From Chromobotia macracanthus (Eukaryota; Chordata; Actinopteri; Cypriniformes; Botiidae): a stretch of 64,000 nucleotides of DNA. Position 1 is the stretch's first letter. Each line of letters starts with the position of its first letter. Below are positions 38,781-52,900 of the stretch, piece by piece. The position numbers and the translations under genes were made by a program. The stretch lies in contig JAZGTH010000008.1 in NCBI GenBank assembly GCA_036877525.1, positions 7,913,501-7,977,500 of the forward strand, given 5' to 3'. Below the pieces are notes generated by a model. The model was not told the DNA's origin and made no database searches. It worked only from the letters and a program-made list of their open reading frames with translations.

Positions 38781-41700
38781 ATTTTCCTCCGTTTCCTGCT
38801 TTGGCTCAGATCACCTCTTGTAGTTCCTCGGTTCTTGCCGGTTTGCTATTTTCACACAAATACTTGACTTCTTGACTTTTGAACCCTGCTGTGTGGTGAA
38901 CATTAACCAAGAAAGAGAGATAGAGAGTGAGGGAGGGAGGGAATGCTGTCTGATTATGTAGTGTCTGATCACACTCCTAAGTTTGACAACTAAGTTGCCA
39001 CATCCTAAACACGATCCTTTCAAAACCAGTGTCCTTTTACCCCAATTGCAATGTGTTTTATTGGCATAAATAATATTGTTGCATGTATATGAATATTGCC
39101 AAAACATTTAAAGTTTAGCTGTGTTCAAACAGAATTAAAACTACAAAAAAGTGCTGCACATACCTGTCCATTCTGAGGCCCACTCAGCACATGCTTTTGT
39201 CCAGAGTGATTTACTGTAATTAAGCTGTAGATTTCATAAGTGCTTTCATAAACTCTAGTGGACAATAACATTATATAGGCAATAACATGCCTGCCAGTAA
39301 CCATTTCTCACCTCAACCACAGAATCTCTCTCCTGAGAACTAAATGTATATGTAAATGAACAAAATATTTCATTATAAACTGTGCTAAACAAGCTCCGCC
39401 ACAAATGTCTCAGGGAACAATTGTGGTCATCACTGGGTGATTAAGAAAATATCTTGGAGTGGTGAACTGACCAAAATTTGACTTAAAAATTTCATTACAG
39501 AGTATTTCATTGGCAACTGGTAAAACAAGACTGACGTCAAACTTTTCAACAACAATCAACTGATGTAAAAAATGTAAAAAAAGTTTTTAAAAAAATTAAA
39601 TGTAAAAAAATACATATCATTTTACTCTAGTTTGTTCAGTAACTATTAGCTTCTGCTGTAATTATATTGCATTATATTAGTACACTACATGAATCAATAT
39701 CAGAATCACAATTAATGCTTTTGTAGTGCTGCTATTGTCTGCATTTAAATCTACCTAAGAATTCTTGCTGGTATTTTTTTAAATGCACTTCTTCCTTTTC
39801 AGCTCTCACGTGGGTATGTGGTCTGAACAAAAACAATATGAACAATTTCATGTTTTTTGAAATACATTCACTTTATTGCATGAGGGTACTCCTAAAGCAA
39901 GCACATTAAGTATTGTTTATTTTGATTGATTTGCATAGCTCAAGCAGTTTCTTTTTTCCTTAAAACAGCATTAGTTACGGTAAATATGAAGACATACAAT
40001 ATTTTGATGTAAAAATATTTACACAGACCAATGTGCTTATTTCATGTGTTAATCCCCTTTATATGCTACATATTTCATCAAATATTAGACATTTCTGCTT
40101 TGACTGTCCAACTGCCACTTTTACCCTTTGTCCAATTAGTGTATGTAAAAAAATAACACTTAAAATAACTTTTAAACAAGGCCTTCAAAAGATGCTTTAA
40201 AGTTCTGATCAATAAATTAAAAATATATCAGCCTCAATCAGTATTCCCCTATACCATGAAAAATCAACACTCTTAATCATTTTACAAATGTAACCAATCA
40301 AACCTCATTTTATACATTAAATGTCCATGCTTATAGAAAAATATGTGATCCATTGTAACGATCTTGTTTTCTCTTTCTCAAAAACAATAAAAATAGATCT
40401 TTGTCTTTCCCTTCAGGGCTGTTTTTTTTTGCTTAGTAATGATGGGTAAACTTTCTCTCAGAAACTCAGAAGTTCTCTTTCCCAAACAAATTTCTGTGTT
40501 TTAACTCAATTTTTTAAACAGGAACAACACCATTACAATATCAGTGAGAGCGTGACTTTTATCAATGCGAGAAAGAAAAGACTCTGTCAAACAAATCCTC
40601 ACAAAGCAATATTATACAGAAACTGAGGCCAGTTATTAATCAAGAGTTAGACCAAAGACAGACTGACTTTACTTAAAAAAGACAAGCACAGTATGGGCTT
40701 AACAACTTGCATGGCATTTCCAAGGTTTCAGTTTGGGGAAAGATACATTTTACTCTGTGATAAGGACCTCAGCCAAAGTACAAAACGGGAGATTTATTTG
40801 GCAAATCGTTCTTTACTTTTTGATACGTTATAATCAAGCTGCTTGATTATAGAGGTAAAAGGTCTTACCAGGGATAGAAAAATAATCCAAAATATCGTTC
40901 CATTTAATTCCATGTGAAGTACTATCTATATTTACACAAAAAGTGTGCCGGGGAGGAAACAAACACAGCTAAATGAATCCCCAAATGGCACGATGAACCA
41001 CAAATAAGGGCTTTGCGCTCTGTTGGGGCATTGGGTTATATAATTTAATGAATTATATACTGTAATGCAAGTTGCTGGCCCCACATCAACACACTACTAT
41101 GTGTTTTAACAAGCAGACTTACACCTCTAAGGACACTTTCAATGTTCAGCTTTCTCTATAATCTACTATTCGAGATTCTGTCACAAACTCACAAGTATTT
41201 AGGTACCGTTTTTTTGGTAACTACTGTCCTAGCAGTAACAGCACTATGATGAATCCACATGGCTTTGATGTAAATATCAGAGTAATAGTCATATCAATAT
41301 ATAAGCTTTCTTTATAGATATACATTGTAATTAAAGGCCTGACAATGGTTTAAAAGACTGCAGTTCTGACAGGTTGTACTCGGCTGGCAAGGAAGAGGGT
41401 TCTTAAGCCCTATGTTTAGAGAGGAGCAGAGGAGCATGGGAAAGGAGGAGGCCTGGAGAAGTCACAGTGAGTCTGGCCTTGAGCTCCTCTACTATGGAGA
41501 TAAAGGTGATGGAGGGAAAGTGTCCAATGACATGTGATCCTTCATCTAAAAGCCCAGCATAAACAGTCTAAAATCTGCTCCAGCTGTGATTAACGTCCAT
41601 TGGATCAAGACGACGGATCATTCCGAACAATATTCCATCGGGCACCATTCCAAAATCCCAACACGAGTCCACAGTGGTCGACTGCGACTAGCGTCTTGGT

Positions 41701-43916
41701 GTTTCGAACTGATCATTGCCATACCAGCAGGTCTAAATCTCTCTAACGATGACTTACAGATAAACTGAGCTTGACGACTTTGCCGTTGTCCTTGGTCGGG
41801 TTTTACAACTTCCTTTTCCACACCTATTTTCCTCCGGTCTCACCTGGTCTCCTGGACACACTCTTTCCTGTCAACGTAATTGTTTCCTGTCCACCCTGAG
41901 CTGCTGTACTGTACCCAGCGCTAGTAACATGAATTTACTGTATATGCCAGAGTCACTGTGATTTGACCAAAAGCAACTATGAACCTGTAAACATATTTCA
42001 CTTCCTGGCTAGTTTTGTAGCTTTTGTAATGTGGCTGCCATCCCCCAAAACATCTGATTAATTGAACTATGTAAGTCTGCCGTGGGTTTTACTGTTCACT
42101 GAGGTCTTGAATCAGAAGTGCAGGGAGATACAGAAACGGATGACCTCGCTTTATGAACAGACCTCCACCAACATCCAAACGCTGAAATATTTCTCTTCAT
42201 GGTGTAAGTAATCAAAAGAAATATGTCGTTTGGCAGAGGTGAAACATTTTGTTGGTTATCTTGTTTCATCTTTTCCTTATCCGTTGGACACTCAGAAGGG
42301 TTCACCATCAAATCTGACAGCTGCAAGTGCTTGAGCTGGGAACATTAGAGAAAAAGAGGGAAAACAAGAACAAATACATTGTCAGAGACTGGCATATTTC
42401 CTTAGTACAAGCAGCTTCAACAAGCACGCACACAAAAGTTCTGTGATTCTAAGGGCCAAAACACACTCTTCCGTCACATAAGCAAGTATGTGAAGATATA
42501 TAAATCTAGCTAAGCAAGTTTCAGATAGCGTTCCCTTTCATCTGACTGGCAGCTGCTCTGCTGGGGCATTCTGACATGGAACTACGTGACCTGGATGCTG
42601 TTTGTGCACTCTTGGATTCAGGAAACATTCATTCTGAGCCAGTAATGAGTTATGTGATTGGTTGCGCTATAATTGATTTTCTTGTACCAGTTATGGAGAA
42701 ACAAAAGTCTATTTAATGCTATTGAGTCCTAGTAAAACATCAATTTTATATATATATATATATTTCTTGCATCAGAAAACTGAATGGGCAAAAAACTACA
42801 CAATAGTGTAGTTACAATGGTGTAGTCTTTTTTTAGGTCAGCTACAGTCATGGTGGAGCACATCTGGTGTATGTTTTCCTGTGCACTTTCAATGCTTTGT
42901 CATCTGTGTTTGTGTGCATAGAATATGTTTGTACTCAGTTTGTACTAACAGTTCTCCCATATTTTACAAAACAGCTTTTGTCAAAATATTTGTGGTTGGT
43001 TTCCATGCAGTTCTAATACTCCCATACTAAGTATATAAATCCTCAGGAGAACACAACCCTAAAGTTTCAGTAAAGCTTTTAATGAAAGGTGACTGCATAT
43101 CTATTTTTACACAATTCAGTGTGAGAAATGGTCTACATTATTTCAATAACTGCTTAATTAATTACAAGGTAGCACGCAGCTAAAACACCTTCTTTTTATC
43201 TGCAAGAAAATATTTAGTTTTAACTAATTAATTTTATTTAATGTGTTTTATGATGTTGCAGATTTATGTAACTTCTAAGAAATTGCAGAAAGTATCAGCC
43301 ATAATTTGAGACAAAAGGCTTGATTAAATCAACAACCTTTCAGCAACTGTCAAATAGGTCAAAGGCTTAAGATTCCAGTGGTTTTTGTTTTTAAGAGTTT
43401 TTAAGGCAAAACACTTGTGCATAAAACATGCAAACTATATACAGGACACAATGAAAGCAGCACATTTGCAATAGCCTGTTTGTGGAGCTGCCAAAATTCC
43501 TAGAATAAATATTCAATTAAACAAGATCAAAGTGCTATTTGTGTGAGAAACTGCTAAAATTGACTCCTGGCTACAAATTAACCTATTTACATATCAAATA
43601 TACCGGTTTACCAAAACTGTGTATAAAAGCCTTACAGCTTTGCCAATCATGCACTTAAAACGAGTTTATTATTAATTACATTATAAAGCCCTGTGGATCT
43701 GAAATAAACAGGCTTTACTAAATGCTTTTTTAACATATATTTGCACACATCTTTAATAATTCTATTAAAACATGTTCTTTTCATATGAAATTGTGCTGAG
43801 CATGTTTTTAGATTTGAGAACCCAGCTTTACTGAAAGTAAAAGAAAGCAAGGGTAGTAATGAGCAGGACGGTTCAGGAAGGGGTGGGGTTTGTTGTGTGG
43901 TGGGCGGGACTCACCT
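38781..43916 (-). other. golt1a 5' region and probable long 3' UTR of plekha6
   Basis: No further coding exon is seen. The plekha6 stop codon is at 43917-43919. Downstream, a canonical AATAAA on the minus strand at 39872-39877, in the context GCAATAAAGTG, could end a 3' UTR of about 4 kb; earlier signals may be used instead. The stretch between about 38.78 and 39.8 kb would hold the golt1a promoter. Small frames at 41.6 kb and 42.1 kb lie in this presumed UTR and show no family match. Confidence 0.45.
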
Positions 43917-46900
43917 TCACACCTTCATGATGTGGGAGGAGTCAGAGTAGTCAGCAGAAGGGGGAGGGACCAGGCTGGTTGGGGAGGCGGGGGGACTGGG
44001 GACACACTGGGCTGCAATGCAGTGGAATCATGGGGAAACAAAAGCATGTAGCAAAGGAAAAAAAGAGTTGTGGATCAGAGAGGTGATAATACACTCTTCT
44101 CACAGAGCCACAAGCCCAAGAATAGGATCCATGCTAACTTTATTTCTGACATAAAAATGATGGAATGACATGAAAGAAACTATGAAAAACCTATTTTGCT
44201 ATTAGTCCAATTCATGATCATAAATTTTAGAATGAATGTTTGTAATTTAGTTTCAAAGGCTAGACCCTTCATTTATGAACTACTGATAGCAAAGGCATGT
44301 TAAATTAAACAATCCGCTCTAAATTCACATAAAGTGAAAGATGTAACACAAGGCAAAATGAGGAAAGATGGTTCTCTCAACATTTATTTGTCTCTATTCA
44401 AACTTATCTTTTGTCTCCTCTCTGTCTCTATCAATTCATATTTTACATGCCCTTGTATGTGTATTAGTTTTAACACTTGAAGAAAACCTGAATAGATTCA
44501 TAGTCATTCCTTCGACTACATTTATCTCACTCTTCCTCAGTGAATCTAGATGGATCTGTTCTTCACTGCAGAGGTTGCACATAAGAGGTTATCCAAGAGC
44601 TTCACAAATATATAGTGAATGCTGAAACATTATCCTAAACATCTGTGATATTAAAAATATATCAAATCATACTATTATTTCTATATAAGTCAAAGTAATA
44701 GATACAGCCAATGTGCAACCTCAGCACTGAAGTGTGGTGAAGTGTGCGTTCTAGGACATTGAGGAATGTGTGACAGTGGGGTCAAAGGTCAGACAGTTGG
44801 GGTCACAGCACGCCCAGGCTCCTCAGGGCGGCAGGCTTCCTCACCGGAGAGCAGCCGGCTGCGACGGGAGGCCTCGGCGGCCAGCGCGCAGGAGATCTCG
44901 ATGCGCTTCTCCTGCTCCTGAAGCTGCTGCTCTGGGTTACTGGATCCCTCCACTGGCCCATCCAACACCGGCACCACGTTCTGCATGCTGGAGCAAGACA
45001 GACAGACACGGATTGTCCATCAAGACAGAATGGATGCAATATGTCTTCAGAAGCATGTAAAGCAATAATTTTACAGTGAAACGTTCTATATTTACACTTA
45101 CAGTTTACTTTACAGTACAAAACTGTTACTCTGTGTGCACATGAGGATGCAATGTCATACTTTGATTTGGCGATGAGTGTCTTGATTCTCTCCACTTTCT
45201 TTTGCTTTTCTTTGAGCTCCTCAGGGCTGAGTGGTGTACTGGGCTCCACATCTAAGTATCGCTCAGGAATCAGGACCTTTTCTGGAGTGGACAACTGTAG
45301 AGAAGAAGAGAAATGAAACATTTAGATGATAGTAACTGCTCTGCTTTAGAATTCAAACATCAACATTCATTCATACATCAATGCCGGACAAAGAAATCAT
45401 TTGATTTCCGGTAAAAGTTAATTGGCCCTGTTTACATATCTTGTTAACATCTGTCTCTGGTTATCAGAACAGAATTAACAATTATGCCACAAATTCATTT
45501 TCTGTAACCATAAGTAAAAGTTGATATTGCTTATGTTAGTGTGTTGATTAAGCAAAAATAAAAAAACAACTGATATTTTAGACAAACATTCAAAAACGAA
45601 CTGATGTCAGGTGATAAAGTGATCAGAACAGAGGTATTGGATCTTAAAACTCTGGCATCAATTACTTCTGTATTTCATTCTGACTGCATGTGTTTAGATC
45701 ACCTGACATGAACACAAGCTTTAAACTGTGCCAGTGATGTTTATTGTGTTCAATGTATAAAGTAACTTCTAACCTCTTTGCTAATATCCATGTCATAGTG
45801 TTCAGGTTCCACCTGTCGTCGCAGACGAGCAATTTCCTGTCTGGGTGACTCCACACCTTCACCCCTCACAGCTGCCTCCAAACCCTTAATATCCACCTCA
45901 TCTGCTGTCACTCTCCTCCGCACCTGGATGAGAGAACACTGAAGGCTTATAGCATGACTTCAAACAGAACCACAGGTCATATGCCTGCATGCGCAGAACA
46001 GCAGTGATCACAGAAAGCTTATGGATTCAAGATGATGATGGTTCGGCATATGGAAATATTCATGTCATGTAATAAATTTCATCTAGTGGGGATATTATTT
46101 ATTTTAAACCCTTTGATTCTGGCCAGCAAAGACAAATCTCGAACAACCTTGCATCCATTTACAGGTAAGAAGCTAACCTAACTACCATTGACGAAATAAT
46201 ATAACAAATTACTCTATCTATTGACATTAACAGTATTTTTCTATTTGCTGTGGTTCAAAAGAGTTTCACTGATAAACTCAGATATAGGAGTATGATGCTG
46301 ACCACTCTGTAGTTGGTGGAGGGTTTAAAGCCATCAATGTGCTGGTTGCTGGAAAGGTTGAGGCTCCGCCTCTTGTCTCGGACAGAACTGCTCTGGTTTC
46401 TTCGTATTCTTTCGTTCTGTTCCTCCACACTCATTTTAGACTTCACCTCTGCCGGGAACACTGCACTTTTTGGCCTCTCCTGTGACACACATGGATGCAT
46501 CGCCATTACAGACTGCATTTACACAAGGCTACCCATAATGCCACACAGTCATAGCTACACTGAATCTGGATCCATAATACACTGGATATCATTTAGCACG
46601 TTGATATATTGTTTCATTACTGAACATTTAAATTGGGTTCCTGTAGGTTTTTATGCAGACTGAATGTTTGTTCTTTTATAAATGAAAAGATGTAGTATAT
46701 TCTACTGCAGTATGTTGTACTAATATATTTACTTACAACATAAACAGTTTACCACCACAAGTTTTAACCCACCCTGGAAATGTGTCCGTTGGGCACTTTG
46801 CCATTTCTCCTCTGTACACCTTCAGAATTATTTTTCTCATCTGAAGGTGACTTGGTCCTGGGTGGGACAACTCCGACTGCACAAGAAGAACGTTTATTAA

Positions 46901-49900
46901 AAAACTGTGTTCATAAGCAATTGTGCATGGGCATTATTGTAAAGCAATAAAACCCTGGCTTATCCCCATCATCATTTGCTATGGAAGATCAAAAGGAAAA
47001 CATTTTATAGCTCTTGTAAGAAAACATACCTTTATTTTGGTTGGACTGTCTGTCTTGCTCTGATTCAAAGTCGCGGGTCTTTTCTCCCTGTGAGCTGTAG
47101 TTGTGCTGGAACAGAACATAACAAATGTTAATCTTAATATCCTGAGGGGGGCTGCTAATAAAATTTCATAACCAGAATTTGGAACCAAAATCCTTAAGGA
47201 CACTAATGGTATCCAATGCAATCTCCCAAGAATAACATGAGATTCTAAAGGATAAACAGTTTATTTATCAGTTTGTTTTTGTCAGAATTCCAGTTTATCC
47301 AGCAGAATCTTGTTTGATTCTTAGCAATTCAGGATTTAATTCCATTTAAATTGGTTTCAGTTTATGATGGAAATTTCATTAATAGTCCTATACAAAGATT
47401 TTTTGGCTAAGGAATCATTTTTCACAAACACAACCCAGTGAGTGGATATTTGGGGCTCATTAAACACAGTTTATCAGTTCAGTATGCAAACAATTTCTTT
47501 TGGCATACTGAAATAAAACTCTCAGCACAGGCTGGAGTCACAGGGGCACAGTGGAGGCTTCTACAGGAGCTCATATGAACAGTTGCCTGTAAGTGCATGA
47601 GGCTTGTACACAGAAACGGGCAAAAAGTCAACGCAATGAAAGCAATTTTACACACCACAGCACTGAAACCAAATCGCACAGACACAACACTAGCACAAGC
47701 ATACACAAATATAACACAATTTCTAAGCACAGAAATGAAGCGACTACTGTACTAATGTAGACAAATCTGTGTATGGAGGAATTTGAGTTGGCTACCACCA
47801 CACACAGGCTGTAGGGAAAAATAGGAGCTTTAATGGAAAAGGAGCTTATCTGAGTATCCATTTATCTTACAACAGCGCCAAAGAAATTGTAATTATAATG
47901 TAATGGGTTTGGTTTAAGACAAAGTACTGTTAGTACAGTAATAAATGACAAAATTAACAAATCTGGAAAAGTAAATAGATTAAGAAAGTGAAACCGAAAG
48001 ACATGAAGACATGTTAGAAAGTGAAAAGATGTTATGGCCATATCTGAAAGAGTGGGCTAGGGTTTTGTGATTATGATCATAATCCAGAATGATTATGGAT
48101 ATGGGGGTGAATATGGACACAGGACATGGTGGAATTATGATGGGAATTTCCAGGGTCTTGTAGTGCAGTCCCCTCTCTGAGGTACCTTTCTGCTGAGGAA
48201 CTCTTCGTCGTCCTTGTAGCTTTCCTGATGGATGCCTGCATGAAGGCCCACGCTGCGGAGCCAGGCATTGCTGTCTAAGGGCAAGGGAGGTATGGAGGGG
48301 GGGAAGGACTGGGAGGTCTCCAAGGGCTGGTAAGATCTAGGAAGCGGAGGTCGCGGAGGGCCAACCTCCTGTGGTAGGAAGGGGGGAGAGAAACAGCAGG
48401 AGAAGGAGAGAGGGAGGGATAGAATCACACGGAAGGGAAAGGAGGAGGAAAGAAAGGAGGGGATGGAGAAGTGGAGAGAGAGCTGTGTATCAGGAGTGAC
48501 TAAGCCAGGTGGAGGGCGGAGAGAATCATGGGAAGCATATAGGCATGGAACCCTCATCACGTTTTCTAATAAAACACTGACCTGCACACAGCTATGGTGT
48601 CAATCAGAAATTTCACTACCTACTATAAATGTAAATGTTCTTTTGCCATTGGCAAATCAACACTAGCAAAGGCAACTGTTGACCGGAATAAAAAGTCTTT
48701 GTGATCCTAAGTTTAGGGCAAGAAAACAAAATGTGCAGTTCAGTTAGATGCAAATTTCTCTGAATAAACAGTACATACTACAAGCCAGAAAACTCTGGGA
48801 ATAACTTTGGTAGAGTAGCACTGCAGGAATGGGTCACCTATGAGTTCTATAAATCACACACGGCCAAACACTCAAGAGCGACTACAGCTAAGTAAAAAAA
48901 AAAAACAGGATCACACAGCCATTGAGAAAAAGGCATTAGAAATAAGAAGACTCTAATCTCCTGTTCCAAAGCCTAGTGAGCTCCCTACATAGGTGTACTC
49001 CTTAAAGGTTACTTAGCAACATGCTAACGTCAAACCATATGAAAGTCACTTGTGAGCCGAGTTCTTGTGCATTTCATGCGAGGAGCATTAGATGTGCCGT
49101 GCACAATTGTTACCTATGTAGAGCATCCTAAATCTGTCACTTCTGAGGTTTTAACAACAGGGTGCTGACTTGATTTCTACAGCTGCATATATTGGCAGTA
49201 ACCAGCAAGATGCTCATTAGATTTTGGAACAGAGCTTTATGTGTCCCACATTTACACATTTAAATCCTGATTATGGTAATTGTGATTTATCTTTTATTTA
49301 TGTTATCAGGTTAATAACATGTTCTTGCTGTTCTGAATTCATAAAGCCACACGGCTGATCTGTACAGAGCAGATACCCATTCAACACATACATGCTGCGC
49401 CTGTAATAGCAGATCTTCCTACCCCAAATACTAAAGTTCAAAGACACTAAGCCTGTAAAATACAATTAAAGCCCTATTATATGGCCCTGGAATTATTTGG
49501 TATGATGCTACTGTACTGCATTATCCTCTTACACTGCAACTGTAATGTAACATTAAAGGGTCATTTTTGAAGAGTGCTGTGTGTGATACCTCTGTGGCCA
49601 GCTGTTTAGTGGGAGAAGCCTGAGATCCAGGTACAGGTGAGAAGGGGCTGAGAGGACTCGTTAGACTCACTGAACTCAAGGGGCTGGCTGGACTGTTTGT
49701 GCTGAAAGAGCCTGATGCTCCACTGGCTACTGGAGACAGAGAGAGAGAGTGAGAGAGAGAGAGTATGACTAAGAATCTGCAGGTTTCCAGTTATACTTGA
49801 TTGATACATTTCAAGTATCCAAGTACACCATTGTTTTACTGTAATATTTTACTGTAATATAGTACTGTAGTACCGTAACAATTTAGACTGTGCTCTCTGG

Positions 49901-52900
49901 TCTCTGACACTGATACTTTGAGAGCTGTGTGCGGTATGAGAGCAAACTCACGCTGACCTCTGTGCTTGGCAGTGTCTGTGCCGCGGGACGGGTTGTTTTT
50001 GTGCAGCCCCTCCAGGACATCCTGAACCCTCCAAAACTCCTTCTGAATGTGCCTGTGTACCAGCTCACTCTGAGGAGACCAGAGAAAAGAGCGCTCTGTT
50101 AGATAAGCTGTTCCCTGACACATTAACGTCATGCATTATTGAACAGGCCTGTCAGAATAATTCGAAAAATGAACATTGGTCCTTATTAATAATGAATGAT
50201 TCAATTCAATTATTGATTGCATATTCCCTTAAAATTAATACTAGCAGTTTTCATTAGATTACTCACAAATGAATCCATAATGGCTATAAGAATTGGTTTC
50301 TAAATTAATATTTTAATCATTTTAAGCTCATAAAGGTCAGCTCATTATTTTTTTAGTATGAGGGCAGTAACGCTCACGTCATATTTAGTTTACAGTTTTA
50401 TTTTTTGGATTTACTATTATGGAGGGTAAATGAATCATGCAAAAGTCATGTCAGTGCAGTTCATCGCTGTGGAGGTCAACAGAGCATTCTCATGAGTAAC
50501 TGATTGGTCTAAATAAAAGAATGGCAGAATTAATTCAGTTTAAGAGTTCATGGTTTCCTGGTAACTAATGTTATATGGTGTTATGACAACATGAATACCG
50601 CTGATGATGACTCCAGAAATGACATACCTGCCCTCCAGCATTCAGCTGCTCCCATAGGTCACCATGAATAGCATTCACCTCATCCTCTAGAGCGTCAAAC
50701 TCAATTCGAGTGGTAGTCAAAGCCTGTGCAGATGAAGAAACATCTGTGATTACCTCTTAAAGCCACTCTTTCACATGCCAAAGATTCACATCTAAACATA
50801 CTTTTTGTAATCTGTAAAAACAGCTGAATTATTTGAACTGTGAATATGTGCGATTGGTTGTCTTACACTGGAAGCCTGAGACAGCTCTCCTCTGATGTTT
50901 ATCAGTTTGTTTTGTAGACTCTCCTTCTTCAGCTGAAGTTTCTCCATGGCCTGCGGCTGGTTCCTGTACAGCTCCATCTCCTGATGTGTGGCCACCAGCA
51001 CCCCCTCTAGGCTGTCCTGGAAATTGCAGAAAACATTCAGTCAGTATATTGAATATTTTTAGGTAAGACAAGATGATTTATAGTAGAACTCAGACTTCTT
51101 CACTTGCAGGGAATAAAAGAAACAGGGGTTTTACGTACCTTTTCCATTCTCAGACGATGAACTACAGCCTCCTGATCTTTCACTAGTCGATTCTGTTCAC
51201 ACAGACGGCCAAGAAGTTTCTGTAGAAATTAGGGTTAGGGTTAAAAAAAACGAAGTCACCAATCTGTGACTGAAAACAATTTTTCCATGTTACAAATAAT
51301 GTTTTTGAACAGAATAAATGACTCACACTCGTCTCAATCTCATTGAGCTTCAGTGTGGGATGTAGTTCACCGTATATATCATGATATGGAGGCACCTACA
51401 GCAACAATGGAGGAGAAATACAGCTGGAACTTAGTGAAATTAAATATTTTGGTTCACAGGCCACCAGTTTACGAATCTTAAAAACACTGGTTATTAATCT
51501 CCAACAAAAGTAAAAAAGAAAAACTTTCAAAACATTCTTAATGACCCAATGAAATCACTTGACAAGTGCAGTATTTTTTCTTACGATGATGTATTTTGTA
51601 GCTAAACAGAAGGTTTGGGGCAGGATCTAAAACATTTGCTACTTACTAGTCAGTGATAAGTGGTACTGAGGGAGGGCCATTCTCAATTTAAAGAGCATTT
51701 AATTGGACAGAACTGTGTAGTGCAGGGTGAGTCATCAGCACTGTGGTCCATATTCTCAAAAGATAGAGACACGTTCTAAATGTACAGTAGCACATAATAT
51801 GCAGCCTAAAAGCAATAAAACTCAAATTTTGAAATCATTGAGTCTTTAGACAAATAAACAAAAACATTAGCCAGTGTATGAAAATGTGCTGTTTGCATAA
51901 TTCAGCAACAAAAACCATTCCCATATTCTGTGTGCAGGACTAGCCCACAGTGTGAAAGCTATACAGTAAAAATGGCTTTTGTTCTCAATGGTATGAGATG
52001 TGTGGATAAGACACATACTGTACATACACAGACAACAACAGTGAGACAACACAATACACAATGATCACAATATGGAAGATGTAATACCAAGCAAACAAGC
52101 ACATGGAAATGGAGAAATTCTGATACACAAAACTTAAGCAAAAACTAAAGTCCTCAGCCAAAAACCAAAAAAACAGCCAAGTCCTCAGCCAAAAAACTTA
52201 ATAGCTAAAACTTAACTTGAAACTATAACTAAAGCACTATAGAAATATTCAACATGCCACATTCACTAAGAATCAAAAAGAGAGGCAGTCTGTGTTAAAG
52301 CCTCAGACAGCCTTGTTTAAGCATAGCTGTGCAGTAAAAGGGCTGAACTGAGGTCAGTGGTTGAGCACAGCCTAAGTATAACAGCAGCCTGCCTCTCCAA
52401 AAGACTGGCGTCTTTCTTACTTGTGAAAATAGCTTTGTTCGAGGAGAGGAACGTTCAACCATTCTGGTTACCATGCCGATTAGGTGACTGCCCTCTGTCA
52501 TCTAGGGCAAAACATACCATCATTCGCCTACCATAAACCTAGCTGAACTTCTGACTCTAAATATTTGTGACTCTCAACCCTGTTTCATCTAAACTGTACC
52601 ATATACAGTATTGCAGTCCTTAAAGTTAACTCAACACGCCCAAGTTAAAAGTAAGCAAACACTCTGAGCTCAGTGACACAGAGAGGAGACAGTGAGGAGG
52701 GACAGTGAATGCTGGAGGAGGTGCTTTACAAAATGTGTGAGAGGATGACTACATTTAGGATGTGGTTGTTCTCTGTCTAAATGTGGACATCCAAAACCCA
52801 GTGAGTTAGTTCTAGATTATCTCCCGTTTCTTAATGTGATTACAACAGTCAGAAGCTCTGTTCAAAAACCTTGAGCCACCATACTGTCTACTCTTTATAG

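Noticed and set aside
42096..42326. Small minus-strand frame below the plekha6 stop codon
   Set aside because: Lies in the presumed plekha6 3' UTR and resembles nothing known.
44770..45060. GC-rich plus-strand frame
   Set aside because: Antisense shadow of plekha6 exon 44845-44987.
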